Shown here piece after piece: positions 7,830 through 21,279 of a DNA stretch of 64,000 bases. Under the pieces are notes generated by a model. It worked only from the letters and a program-made list of their open reading frames with translations. It searched no databases and was not told the origin of the DNA. The translations under genes were made by a program, and so were the position numbers. Source of the stretch: Pedococcus cremeus (GTDB taxonomy: Bacteria > Actinomycetota > Actinomycetes > Actinomycetales > Dermatophilaceae). Position 1 is the first letter of the stretch; each line of letters starts with the position of its first letter. Where the stretch lies: positions 186,001 through 250,000 of the forward strand of contig NZ_FOHB01000006.1 of NCBI RefSeq assembly GCF_900111375.1. The letters are read 5' to 3'.

Positions 7830-8615
7830 GTGAGCCTCGACTTCCCCGGCCTCGGCACGGTCATCAACGTCATCACCGTGGTCGTCGGGGCCCTGCTCGG
7901 CATGGCGGTGGGCCACCGCCTGCCGAACCACACCCGCTCCGTCGTCACCGACGCCCTCGGCCTCACCACCCTGCTCATGGCCGGGCTGTCGGCCGTCAGC
8001 GTGGTCGACCCCGCCCTGAAGGCGGCCACCGGCACCGGCGCCCCGGTGCTCATCGTGCTCGGGTCACTGCTCCTCGGCGGCATCGGTGGGTCGCTGCTGC
8101 GCATCGAGGAGCGGCTGGAGAGCCTGGCAGGGGTGGTCCAGTACCGGCTCGCCCGCCGTCCCGCCCTCGTCGGCGCCGGCGAGTCCGGCGTCGACCACGC
8201 CGCCCGCGAACGGTTCATCGAGGGCTGGATGAGCGCCTCGCTGCTGTTCTGCGTGGGGCCACTGACCATCCTCGGGTCCCTGTCCGACGGGCTGGGGCGC
8301 GGCATCGAGCAGCTGACGCTGAAGTCGGTGCTCGACGGCTTCGCGGCCATGGCGTTCGCCTCGTCGTTCGGCGTCGGCGTGCTCTTCTCGGCCGTGTCGG
8401 TGGCCGTCGTGCAGGGCCTGCTCACCCTGCTCGGGGTGCTGCTCGGCTCACTGCTGCCCGACGCACACATCGCCGCGCTCACCGCGACCGGTGGCCTGAT
8501 GCTCGTCGGCATCAGCTTCCGGCTGCTCGGCATCAAGCAGGTGCCGGTGGGAGACATCCTCCCGGCGCTCATCGTGGCGCCGCTGCTGACCCAGCTCGTC
8601 GTCGCCCTGCGCTGA
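7830..8615 (+). CDS. DUF554 family membrane protein
   Basis: 261 residues and strongly hydrophobic, with about six or seven predicted membrane segments. It begins with the family hallmark GLGTVINVITVVVGALLG, contains IVLGSLLLGGIGGSLLRIEE, and ends with DILPALIVAPLLTQL. The family (YdfK/YqgA-like in Bacillus/E. coli) has no established function; a transporter role is only a guess. It is monocistronic in this window, with the neighbouring small gene convergent. The start is chosen from the leaderless -10 element at 7818-7823. Confidence 0.8.
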   Translation: MSLDFPGLGTVINVITVVVGALLGMAVGHRLPNHTRSVVTDALGLTTLLMAGLSAVSVVDPALKAATGTGAPVLIVLGSLLLGGIGGSLLRIEERLESLAGVVQYRLARRPALVGAGESGVDHAARERFIEGWMSASLLFCVGPLTILGSLSDGLGRGIEQLTLKSVLDGFAAMAFASSFGVGVLFSAVSVAVVQGLLTLLGVLLGSLLPDAHIAALTATGGLMLVGISFRLLGIKQVPVGDILPALIVAPLLTQLVVALR

Positions 8616-8676
8616 CGGCCCGCGCGCGAGTCCGCGCCGACAGGTCCGTCGACGACGCCTCACCCGGGGGAGCGGC

Positions 8677-8889
8677 TCAGCTGTGGCGCCCGAACGTTCT
8701 CTGCCACTCCCGGCGCCAGTCCTCGTCCCACTCCGCGTTCCCCCACCAGGGGTGTGCGTTCGGGTTGCGGGGCACCGCGCGCGGGATGTTGGCCGAGTCA
8801 CGGGCGCTCCACGCCAGCAGGGTCACCCACATCAGCAGGAACCCCACCAGGATCGCCCCGATCACCAGAGGACTCATCTGTGTTGCCAT
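8677..8889 (-). CDS. Small single-pass membrane protein, unknown function
   Basis: 70 residues from the ATG at 8889, with GGAGG upstream. One membrane segment (about residues 6-28, LVIGAILVGFLLMWVTLLAW) is followed by a polar tail rich in Trp, Asn and Arg (HPWWGNAEWDEDWRREWQ). No family recognised. A TATCCT hexamer at 8908-8913 is a plausible -10 with a very short leader. It lies between DUF554 (convergent) and pdtaR (same strand, upstream). Confidence 0.55.
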   Translation of the reverse strand: MATQMSPLVIGAILVGFLLMWVTLLAWSARDSANIPRAVPRNPNAHPWWGNAEWDEDWRREWQRTFGRHS

Positions 8890-8907
8890 CGCCAGCCTCC
8901 GGTCACA

Positions 8908-8913
8908 AGGATA
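8908..8913 (-). promoter_or_regulatory. -10 element of the small membrane protein gene
   Basis: TATCCT on the minus strand, 18 nt before the ATG, leaving room for the GGAGG ribosome binding site in a leader of about 11 nt. Confidence 0.4.
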
Positions 8914-8964
8914 GTCCTCCGGCGGCCCCGTGCAGCCCCTCATCTGGGTGACGTCGCGACAGGC

Positions 8965-9663
8965 CTACTTCATCCCCGAGATGACGGCGTCGGCGACCTC
9001 ACGCATGCCGAGGCGGCGGTCCATGGCGGTCTTCTGGATCCACCGGAACGCCTCCTGCTCGGTGATCTTGAGCTTCTTCATGAGGATGCCCTTGGCGCGG
9101 TCGACCTGCTTGCGCGTCTCGAGCCGCTCGCCGAGGTCGGCGATCTCGCTCTCGAGCGCCTTCATCTCGGTCCAGCGCGAGCGGGCGATGTCGATGGCGG
9201 GTGCGAGGTCGGCCGCCGTGAACGGCTTGACGATGTAGGCCATCACCCCGGCGTCGCGGGCCCGCTCGACGAGCTCGGTCTGGCTGAAGGCCGTCAGCAT
9301 CACCACCGGGCAGATCTTCGCGGCGCCGATCTCCTCGGCCGCGGTGATGCCGTCCATCACGGGCATCTTGACGTCCATGATCACCAGGTCGGGGGTGAGC
9401 TCGCGGGCCATCTCGACGGCCTGCTCGCCGTTGCTGGCCTGGCCGACCACCTCGTAGCCGGCCTCGCCGAGCATCTCGGCGAGGTCGATGCGGATCAGCG
9501 CCTCGTCCTCCGCGACGAGGATCCGGGTGGGCCTCGGACCGGACGGGGCCGGCTCGACCGGCGCGGCGTCCGGCGCGGTGTCCGGGGCGCCGGTGGCAGC
9601 GTCCGCGGTGGGGTCCGTGGCAGGGTCCGTGGCAGGGGCGGCGTCGGGCTGGGTGTCGCTCAC
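8965..9663 (-). CDS. pdtaR: ANTAR-domain response regulator (PdtaR-like)
   Basis: 232 residues. An Ala/Pro/Asp-rich unstructured N-terminus (about 1-45) precedes a receiver domain (about 47-165; phospho-acceptor Asp in LVIMDVKMP, conserved Lys in YIVKPF). The C-terminal ANTAR RNA-binding domain is marked by VDRAKGILMKKLKITEQEAF. Family knowledge: PdtaR is phosphorylated by the histidine kinase PdtaS and binds paired hairpins in nascent RNA to prevent termination. No kinase gene is in this window. A TAGGCT hexamer 6 nt before the GTG predicts a leaderless mRNA. The N-terminal extension looks longer than usual. Confidence 0.92.
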   Translation of the reverse strand: MSDTQPDAAPATDPATDPTADAATGAPDTAPDAAPVEPAPSGPRPTRILVAEDEALIRIDLAEMLGEAGYEVVGQASNGEQAVEMARELTPDLVIMDVKMPVMDGITAAEEIGAAKICPVVMLTAFSQTELVERARDAGVMAYIVKPFTAADLAPAIDIARSRWTEMKALESEIADLGERLETRKQVDRAKGILMKKLKITEQEAFRWIQKTAMDRRLGMREVADAVISGMK

Positions 9664-9669
9664 CGGGGC

Positions 9670-9675
9670 AGCCTA
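9670..9675 (-). promoter_or_regulatory. -10 element of pdtaR (leaderless)
   Basis: TAGGCT on the minus strand, 6 nt before the GTG at 9663. Same hexamer and nearly the same spacing as at polA. Confidence 0.55.
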
Positions 9676-9768
9676 TTGGATGGGACCTGCGCGGCCACCC
9701 GCCGCCCGCAGTGCGGTCCCCCCACAGGCGCACTAGCGTCGGACGCACCCCGACGGAAGGAGATCCGC

Positions 9769-9966
9769 ATGCAGGTCAGCCGCGAGACGATCCTCGACAT
9801 GATCCGTGCCCGTGCCGACGAGCAGGGCGCGCTCGAGCGGGCCGAGCAGGTGCTGCCCGAGTCGTTCGACACCAAGGACTACCTCGGGGAGCTCGAGAAG
9901 CTCGGCATCAGACGTGAGGACGTCGAGGTGCCCGGCCTGGTGGACCCGCCAGCGCCGACGACCTGA
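9769..9966 (+). CDS. Small acidic protein, unknown function
   Basis: 65 residues, predicted helical and acidic (MQVSRETILDMIRARADEQG at the start, ending PGLVDPPAPTT). A near-ideal AAGGAGA site lies 6 nt before the ATG. Codon use fits a real gene (G/C-rich third positions). No family recognised. It diverges from pdtaR. Its last codons and stop are duplicated in a 20-bp tandem repeat just downstream. Confidence 0.6.
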   Translation: MQVSRETILDMIRARADEQGALERAEQVLPESFDTKDYLGELEKLGIRREDVEVPGLVDPPAPTT

Positions 9967-10001
9967 TCCAGACGCTGACCGCCTGATCCAGACGCTGGCC
10001 C
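9962..10001. repeat. 20-bp tandem duplication spanning a stop codon
   Basis: Units 9962-9981 and 9982-10001 are nearly identical and each contains the TGA that ends the small acidic protein in the first unit. A degenerate third unit (from 10002) runs into the end of the convergent EEP gene. Confidence 0.75.
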
Positions 10002-10007
10002 CCTGAG

Positions 10008-10775
10008 TCAGGTGAGGTCGGCCGTCAGTGCCCGGTGGTCGGAGATGGGCAGCGCCATGGCCTCCCCGCCCGAGGCGACCAGGCCTCCCCCGACCAGGAT
10101 GTGGTCGAGCTGCTCGGTCGGCTCGTGCACGGGGAACGTCAGGGCCGATGCCGCCGGCTGCAGGCCGGTCAGCCGCACGGCCTGCTCCGGACCCATGTTC
10201 AGGTCGCCCATGAGCACCACCGGCCCGGAGCGCTCCACCAGGCTGGCGACCACCCGGCGCAGCTGGCGCCCGTTCCACCAGCGGAGGAACGACAGGTGCG
10301 TGTTGACCACCGTGACCACGCCGCATGGCGTCTCGATGGTGGCGACCACCGCCACGCGGGGCTCGTCGCGCACCAGGTAGGGCCGCAGGCGGCCGCCGAA
10401 GCGCATCGGCACCGGCAGCGGCACCGGCGGCAGGCGCACGACCTGCCAGCCGTGCACCGGCCAGCGCGACAGCAGGGCGATGCCGTAGGCCGCGGCATCC
10501 GGGTGCTCCTCCCCCGTGGCGGCCACCCACGTGGCGCCGGTGGCCCCGTGGCTGCCCGACAGCGCGGCCACGAAGCGGTGCTCCACCGCCCCCATCGCCT
10601 CGGCGGCGATCGCCGTGAGGTCGGCGTTCTCCGACCGGTGCTGGTTGTGGTCCACCTCCTGCAGCGCCAGCACGTCGGCGTCGAGCCGCTTGACCGACTC
10701 GGTGAGCCCGTCGAGCGTGACGTGCTGGTCGGTGGGCACCCGGCCGTTGAGGATGTTGAAGGTGGCGAACCGCAT
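10008..10775 (-). CDS. Endonuclease/exonuclease/phosphatase (EEP) family hydrolase
   Basis: 255 residues. All EEP metal-site motifs are visible in order: TFNILNG (Asn), LALQEVDHN (Glu), VVNTHLSF (His), VLMGDLNMG (Asp-x-Asn), LDHILV and the final ISDHRAL (Asp-His). The family contains DNases, sphingomyelinases and phosphoinositide phosphatases. There is no signal peptide, so a cytosolic phosphodiesterase or phosphatase is likely; the substrate is unknown. A TAGGAC hexamer 6 nt before the ATG is a weaker match to the leaderless pattern. Convergent with the small acidic protein gene. Confidence 0.85.
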   Translation of the reverse strand: MRFATFNILNGRVPTDQHVTLDGLTESVKRLDADVLALQEVDHNQHRSENADLTAIAAEAMGAVEHRFVAALSGSHGATGATWVAATGEEHPDAAAYGIALLSRWPVHGWQVVRLPPVPLPVPMRFGGRLRPYLVRDEPRVAVVATIETPCGVVTVVNTHLSFLRWWNGRQLRRVVASLVERSGPVVLMGDLNMGPEQAVRLTGLQPAASALTFPVHEPTEQLDHILVGGGLVASGGEAMALPISDHRALTADLT

Positions 10776-10876
10776 GCTCCCGTCCTACCGGGCGGCCTCC
10801 CGCCTCGCGACCCGGAACCGGGGCCCGCGCGCTTGGGCAGTGGTTGGGCTCCGCGGACCGGGGGTAGGTCAGTGAC

Positions 10877-11449
10877 ATGACGGACGAGGACCAGCAGAAC
10901 CTGCGCGAGGCGCTCAAGGCGGTGGCCGTCGCGCTCAAGGAGTCTCGGGTCCCCTTCGCCCTCATCGGCGGGTATGCCGCGTGGGCGCGCGGCGGGCCGG
11001 AGCCCGACCACGATGTCGACTTCCTCATCGCCGAGGAGGACGCCGACGAGGTGGAGAGCGTGCTGGCCGGCAAGGGCTTCGAGATCGTCCACCCGCCGGA
11101 GGACTGGCTCTTCAAGGTCTTCGTCGACGACTCGATGATCGACATCATCCACCGGGCCTGCGGCAGCCCTGCGCAGCGCTCCGACGCCGAACGGGCCAGC
11201 CTGCTGGAGGTGCTGTCGGTGCAGATGCCGGTGCTCGAGGCCACCGACCTGGTGGTGCAGAAGCTGTGCGCCCTCGACGAGCACTACTGCGACTTCGCCG
11301 CCCTCCTCCCCGTCGCCCGGGCCCTGCGGGAGCAGGTGGACTGGGACGAGGTCCGGCGGGCCACGGCGGAGAACGACTTCGCCGCGGCGATGCTCTTCCT
11401 GCTGCAGCGGCTCGGCGTCATCGACGGGAGCGACTGCACGGACCATTGA
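10877..11449 (+). CDS. Nucleotidyltransferase-fold protein
   Basis: 190 residues. The minimal nucleotidyltransferase signature is present: a GG followed after a spacer by D-x-D (FALIGGYAAWARG, then PDHDVDFLIAEED), with a third acidic position near DDSMIDIIH. The rest resembles the AbiEii/DUF6036-like group, which includes toxin-type nucleotidyltransferases as well as uncharacterised stand-alone proteins. No antitoxin-like gene is adjacent: the upstream EEP gene is divergent and the downstream gene is a VOC protein 93 nt away. Function therefore not assigned. Confidence 0.7.
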   Translation: MTDEDQQNLREALKAVAVALKESRVPFALIGGYAAWARGGPEPDHDVDFLIAEEDADEVESVLAGKGFEIVHPPEDWLFKVFVDDSMIDIIHRACGSPAQRSDAERASLLEVLSVQMPVLEATDLVVQKLCALDEHYCDFAALLPVARALREQVDWDEVRRATAENDFAAAMLFLLQRLGVIDGSDCTDH

Positions 11450-11542
11450 CCCTGTCCCGGCCGCGGGAGGGCACCGACCCTGATGGATGCGGGGCGGGGA
11501 ACGCACACGAGCGGGAAACGGGCGGGGGGGAACGGAGGCGGG

Positions 11543-12355
11543 ATGAGGACGCTGGTGGAGGGCATCGACCACGTCTTCATCCCGATGGTCGGGGCGGCGG
11601 AGGCGTTCGGGGTGCTGGTCGACGACCTCGGCCTGCCGGTCCTGTGGCCGTTCCGGAGCTTCGGGGGCTTCGCCAGCGGGGGCGTGAGCGTCGGTTCCAT
11701 CAAGCTGGAGCTCCTGGAGGCGACGTCAACGGCGCCGTTCTCGACGGCCCACGACCCGCCGGAGATCCAGGGCATTGCCTTCCGTCCCTCCGCCAGCCTC
11801 GACCGGGCCTACCTCGCCGAGCTCGACGCGCGGTCGATCTCCCGCTCGGAGCCCGCCCCGTTCGTGGTCGACGGGGAGCTCCGCTGGACCAACGTCTACC
11901 TACCCGGGCTCATCAGCGAGAGCACCGGGCCGTTCCTCTGCCACTACCACGTCCCGGGCCCACGCGACCTGGCACTGCGGCGGCGCGTGCTCGAGGAGTG
12001 TGGGGGCGGTCGTCTCGGTGTGGTGGACGCCCTGGAGCTCGTCGTCGTCAGCCGTGACGCCGGCCTCGCCCAGGAGCGGTGGGAACGGCTGCTCGGCCCG
12101 CCCACCAGCGACCTCACGTGGCGCCCTGCGGTCGGTCCAGCCATCCGGCTGGTCGAGGGCCCTGTGGAGCGCGTCGACCACCTGACCCTCGGCGTGCGCC
12201 GACTCGAAGCTGCCCAGCAGGTGTGGAGCGAGTCGAGTCGCGGTCCGTTGCGAGGGTTACCGCTCGAGCTCGCAGAGCTTCCGGCCGGGGACGACAGAGG
12301 TGCCGAGGACCAGAGGGGTACCGGGGACGGGAGGGGTGCCGAAGGCGGGACTTGA
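11543..12355 (+). CDS. Two-domain VOC family protein with repeat tail
   Basis: 270 residues from the ATG at 11543, which follows a purine-rich GGAGG site; upstream in-frame codons look non-coding. The first VOC module ([20 protein letters not shown]) and a second ([20 protein letters not shown]) are recognisable, so it is a VOC-like protein of unknown substrate. The last ~25 residues are a low-complexity tail made by three 18-bp tandem repeats (12290-12343, consensus D-x-R-G-x-x). The stop codon lies inside the tRNA-Leu gene on the other strand, a 19-nt antisense overlap. Confidence 0.7.
   Translation: MRTLVEGIDHVFIPMVGAAEAFGVLVDDLGLPVLWPFRSFGGFASGGVSVGSIKLELLEATSTAPFSTAHDPPEIQGIAFRPSASLDRAYLAELDARSISRSEPAPFVVDGELRWTNVYLPGLISESTGPFLCHYHVPGPRDLALRRRVLEECGGGRLGVVDALELVVVSRDAGLAQERWERLLGPPTSDLTWRPAVGPAIRLVEGPVERVDHLTLGVRRLEAAQQVWSESSRGPLRGLPLELAELPAGDDRGAEDQRGTGDGRGAEGGT
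12290..12343 (+). repeat. Three 18-bp tandem repeats running into tRNA-Leu
   Basis: Units 12290-12307, 12308-12325 and 12326-12343 encode [12 protein letters not shown] and DGRGAE at the end of the VOC gene. The last unit overlaps the 3' end of tRNA-Leu (from 12337), so the units resemble degenerate copies of the tRNA 3' flank. Confidence 0.75.
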
Positions 12356-12419
12356 ACCCGCACGCCCTTGCGGGCAGAGCATTTTGAGTGCCCCGTGTCT
12401 GCCATTCCACCACTTCGGC
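12337..12419 (-). tRNA. tRNA-Leu (anticodon CAA)
   Basis: 83 nt class II tRNA. The acceptor arms (5' GCCGAAG, 3' CTTCGGC plus discriminator A) pair fully. The D-arm region carries GGAATGGCAGACAC, the anticodon loop reads CTCAAAA (CAA at the anticodon position), a Leu-type variable arm follows, and the T-loop is GGGTTCAAGTCCC. CCA is not encoded. It reads TTG codons. The 3' end overlaps the VOC gene on the opposite strand. No integrase or attachment duplication is visible beside it. Confidence 0.97.
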
Positions 12420-12555
12420 CAGCAGCCCCGGGGATTCCACGGACGTCATGGCGACCACCGGCGCGACTGCGGCGGCCAGCATACCCGGCACCGCGGCATA
12501 CCCACGGATGCCCCGGCGTGCCCCGGCCTGCGAGCCGGACCGCCCACGTGCCGGC

Positions 12556-14028
12556 TCAGGACGCGGCGGTGATCTCCTCGTCGTCGATGTCCTCGTAGGC
12601 CGGCGCCACGCGGTTGGCGGCGTCGCCCATGCGGTGCACCCGAAGGGCGTTCGTCGAGCCGGGGATCCCGGGGGGCGAGCCGGCCACGATGACCACGAGA
12701 TCGCCCTCCTGGAGGCGCCCCTCCTTGAGGAGGACGTTGTCGACCTCCATGGCGTAGTGGTCGGTGTGGCGCGGCTTGGGGCCGAGGTAGGTCTCGATGC
12801 CCCACGACAGCGCCAGCTGCGACCGCACCGCCGGCTCGGGGGTGAAGGCGAGCGTCGGGATCTGGGTGCGCATGCGCGACAGGCGTTTGGCGGTGTCGCC
12901 GGACTGCGTGAAGGTGATGAGGTACTTCGCGCCGACCACGGTGCCGATCTCGACGGCGGCCGCGGCCACCGCGCCGCCGATGGTGCTCGGGCGGGTGCCG
13001 AGCGGGCGGATCCGGTCGAGGCCGTGCTCCTCGGTGCTGGCGATGATGCGCGCCATGGTCTCCACCGCCTCGACGGGGTAGGAGCCGACGCTGGTCTCCC
13101 CCGACAGCATCAGCGCGTCGGCTCCGTCGAGCACCGCGTTGGCGGCGTCGCTGGCCTCGGCGCGCGTGGGACGCGGGCTGTCGATCATCGACTCGAGCAC
13201 CTGGGTCGCCACGATGACCGGCTTGGCGTTGCGGCGGGAGAGCTCGACCGCCCGCTTCTGCACCAGCGGCACCTCCTCGAGCGGCAGCTCGACGCCGAGG
13301 TCACCGCGCGCCACCATGACGCCGTCGAAGGCGCGGATGATCTCGACGAGGTTCTCGACCGCCTGCGGCTTCTCGATCTTCGCGATCACGGGGAGGCGCA
13401 CACCGACCTCGTCCATGATCCGGTGGACGTCCTTGATGTCGTCGGCGGAGCGCACGAACGACAGCGCGATCATGTCGGCCCGCAGGCCGAGCGCCCAGCG
13501 CAGGTCCTCCTTGTCCTTCTCGGACATGGCCGGCACGCTCACGGCCACGCCGGGGAGGTTGATGCCCTTGTTGTTGGAGCAGGTGCCGCCGACCACGACC
13601 GTGGTGCGCACGTCGGTGTCGGTGACCTCGACCGCCTCGAGGACGACCTTGCCGTCGTCGATCAGCAGCCGGTCACCGGGCTTCACGTCGCCCGGCAGCC
13701 CCTTGTAGGTGGTGCCGACCTCGGTCTCGGAGCCCTCGACGTCGCGCGTGGTGATGGTGAACTCGGCGCCCACCGGGAGGTCGACCGGACCGCCCGCGAA
13801 CCGGCCGGTGCGGATCTTCGGGCCCTGCAGGTCGACGAGCACGCCGACCGCGCGGCCGCTCTCGTCACTGGCCCTGCGGACCTCCTGGTAGACCTGCTCG
13901 TGGTCGGCGTAGGAGCCGTGCGAGAGGTTCAGCCGGGCGACGTCCATGCCGGCGTCGACGAGTGCGCGGAGCTTCTCCGGGGAGGAGCAGGCAGGACCGA
14001 GAGTGCAGACGATCTTGGCGCGGCGCAT
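12556..14028 (-). CDS. pyk: Pyruvate kinase
   Basis: 490 residues from the ATG at 14028. N-terminal MRRAKIVCTLGPA, substrate/metal-site segment IAKIEKPQAVENL and the signature VMVARGDLGVELP are intact, followed by the C-terminal allosteric domain. It catalyses PEP + ADP to pyruvate + ATP in the cytosol. TAGGGT placed 7 nt upstream of the ATG predicts a leaderless mRNA and fixes the start. It lies downstream of gltBD on the same strand, separated by a large stem-loop. The 136-nt space to tRNA-Leu holds one exact and one variant octamer and nothing else I can name. Confidence 0.97.
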   Translation of the reverse strand: MRRAKIVCTLGPACSSPEKLRALVDAGMDVARLNLSHGSYADHEQVYQEVRRASDESGRAVGVLVDLQGPKIRTGRFAGGPVDLPVGAEFTITTRDVEGSETEVGTTYKGLPGDVKPGDRLLIDDGKVVLEAVEVTDTDVRTTVVVGGTCSNNKGINLPGVAVSVPAMSEKDKEDLRWALGLRADMIALSFVRSADDIKDVHRIMDEVGVRLPVIAKIEKPQAVENLVEIIRAFDGVMVARGDLGVELPLEEVPLVQKRAVELSRRNAKPVIVATQVLESMIDSPRPTRAEASDAANAVLDGADALMLSGETSVGSYPVEAVETMARIIASTEEHGLDRIRPLGTRPSTIGGAVAAAAVEIGTVVGAKYLITFTQSGDTAKRLSRMRTQIPTLAFTPEPAVRSQLALSWGIETYLGPKPRHTDHYAMEVDNVLLKEGRLQEGDLVVIVAGSPPGIPGSTNALRVHRMGDAANRVAPAYEDIDDEEITAAS

Positions 14029-14035
14029 GGCCGAA

Positions 14036-14041
14036 ACCCTA
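14036..14041 (-). promoter_or_regulatory. -10 element of pyk (leaderless)
   Basis: TAGGGT on the minus strand, 7 nt before the ATG at 14028. Confidence 0.55.
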
Positions 14042-14130
14042 TCGCTCCGGACCCTTCGGACGTGATGGAGGTCACCTGTCGGGACGGTGTCCGGACGTGG
14101 TATGCCGCGTGGCCGGCAGGGCCCGAACCC

Positions 14131-14212
14131 CACCCGACTTCTGGCCACCGGCTCGGCATCCGCGCCCCGCGGAGGGGGCGGCATACCGGCTCTGTGGCCA
14201 GAAGTCGGGGTG
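14131..14212 (-). terminator. Long stem-loop after gltD
   Basis: Arms 14131-14148 and 14194-14212 pair over 18 bp with one bulged base, enclosing a 45-nt GC-rich loop that contains an octamer copy (14179). A second copy in the opposite orientation lies just outside (14100). It starts 10 nt after the gltD stop codon. The loop is unusually long for a terminator. Confidence 0.5.
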
Positions 14213-14221
14213 AGGCGGAGG

Positions 14222-20216
<5,995 letters not shown>

Positions 20217-20376
20217 TCAGGTCACCGTCCTAGGGGTACAGATGCGGGGTGTGCCCACCAGGGGCACCCCGAGGTGGACCCGGGATGGACACCGGAACTG
20301 CGCGTGGACGGCGTTGGCCACGGCTTGCGAGGACGATAGCCCAGCCGTCCGGATCCGTCCTAGTATGTGAGCGGCC
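20217..20376 (-). promoter_or_regulatory. gltB leader and promoter region with hairpin
   Basis: 160-nt gap between lgt and gltB. A CATACT hexamer (minus strand, 20367-20362) is a possible -10. An inverted repeat (cgggg 20244-20248 with ccccg 20267-20271, inner arms TGCCC/GGGCA, 2-nt bulge) forms a leader hairpin about 30 nt before the start. I cannot identify a nitrogen-regulator binding site with confidence. Confidence 0.35.
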
Positions 20377-21279
20377 TTATCCCGGATGATGAGACGTTTC
20401 GAGCGTGGCCTCCGCCACTCTCGCGCGCTTGGCGAAGAGGGCGAAAAGACCCACGCCGAGCAGGAAGACGAGGATCGAGGTCCACACGTTGACGCGCACG
20501 TTGAAGATCTTGTTCGCGGTGTCGCTGCGCATCAGCTCGAAGACGATCCGCCCCACCGGGTAGCCCGCGATGTAGAGCGCGAAGACCTGCCCGCGGCGGA
20601 GGGAGAACCGGCGGTCGGCCAGCACCAGCAGCAGGGCGAGCACGAGGCACCACAGCGACTCGTACAGGAAGGTCGGGTGGAAGGTGCCCAGCACGATCGG
20701 GTTCCCGGCGGCGTCGCGCACCGCCTGGCCCTTGGACTGGTCCCACTCGTGGATGGTCAGCGCCCACGGCACGTCGGTGTGGCGGCCGTAGAGCTCGTTG
20801 TTGAACCAGTTGCCCCAGCGGCCCAGCGCCTGGGCCACCGCGACACCGGGCGCCGCGCTGTCGGCGAAGTCGAGGAACCGGACGCCGTTGCGTCGGCAGC
20901 CGATCCAGGCCCCCAGCGCACCGAGCGCGACGGCTCCCCAGATGCCGAGGCCGCCCTGCCAGATGAACAGCGCCCTGACCGGCTGCCCGCCCTCGCCGAA
21001 GTACGGCTGGGGCGTGGTGATCACGTGGTAGAGCCGGCCGCCGACGATGCCGAAGGGCACCGCCCACGCCGCGACGTCGAGGGCCTGCTCCGCGGTGCCG
21101 CCCCGGTCCACCAGCCGGCGCCCGGTGATCCAGACCGCCACGACGATGCCGGCGAGGATGCACAGGGCGTAGGCGCGCAGGGTCAGCGGACCGAGGTGCC
21201 AGGCGGCGACGACCGGGCTCGGGATCGCGGTCGTCAACTGGGTCGTCAGGTGAGTCGACAGGTGGGTCTCGATCGTCAC
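20377..21279 (-). CDS. lgt: Prolipoprotein diacylglyceryl transferase
   Basis: 300 residues, integral membrane with about seven segments. The Lgt signature is GRWGNWFNNELYG (about residues 150-162), and GGRLYHVI holds the essential region near the first periplasmic loop. It transfers diacylglycerol from phosphatidylglycerol to the lipobox Cys of prelipoproteins. GTG start overlapping the DsbA-like stop by 4 nt (GTGA). Location downstream of trpA is the usual actinobacterial order. Confidence 0.95.
   Translation of the reverse strand: MTIETHLSTHLTTQLTTAIPSPVVAAWHLGPLTLRAYALCILAGIVVAVWITGRRLVDRGGTAEQALDVAAWAVPFGIVGGRLYHVITTPQPYFGEGGQPVRALFIWQGGLGIWGAVALGALGAWIGCRRNGVRFLDFADSAAPGVAVAQALGRWGNWFNNELYGRHTDVPWALTIHEWDQSKGQAVRDAAGNPIVLGTFHPTFLYESLWCLVLALLLVLADRRFSLRRGQVFALYIAGYPVGRIVFELMRSDTANKIFNVRVNVWTSILVFLLGVGLFALFAKRARVAEATLETSHHPG

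Noticed and set aside
10877-12355. Toxin-antitoxin pair formed by the nucleotidyltransferase and the next gene
   Set aside because: The next gene is a VOC-type protein 93 nt away with its own ribosome site, and nothing resembling a DNA-binding antitoxin is present.
12337-12419. tRNA-Leu as an integration site
   Set aside because: No integrase, no duplicated tRNA 3' end at a distance, and no change in gene content typical of an island. The 18-bp repeats are local only.
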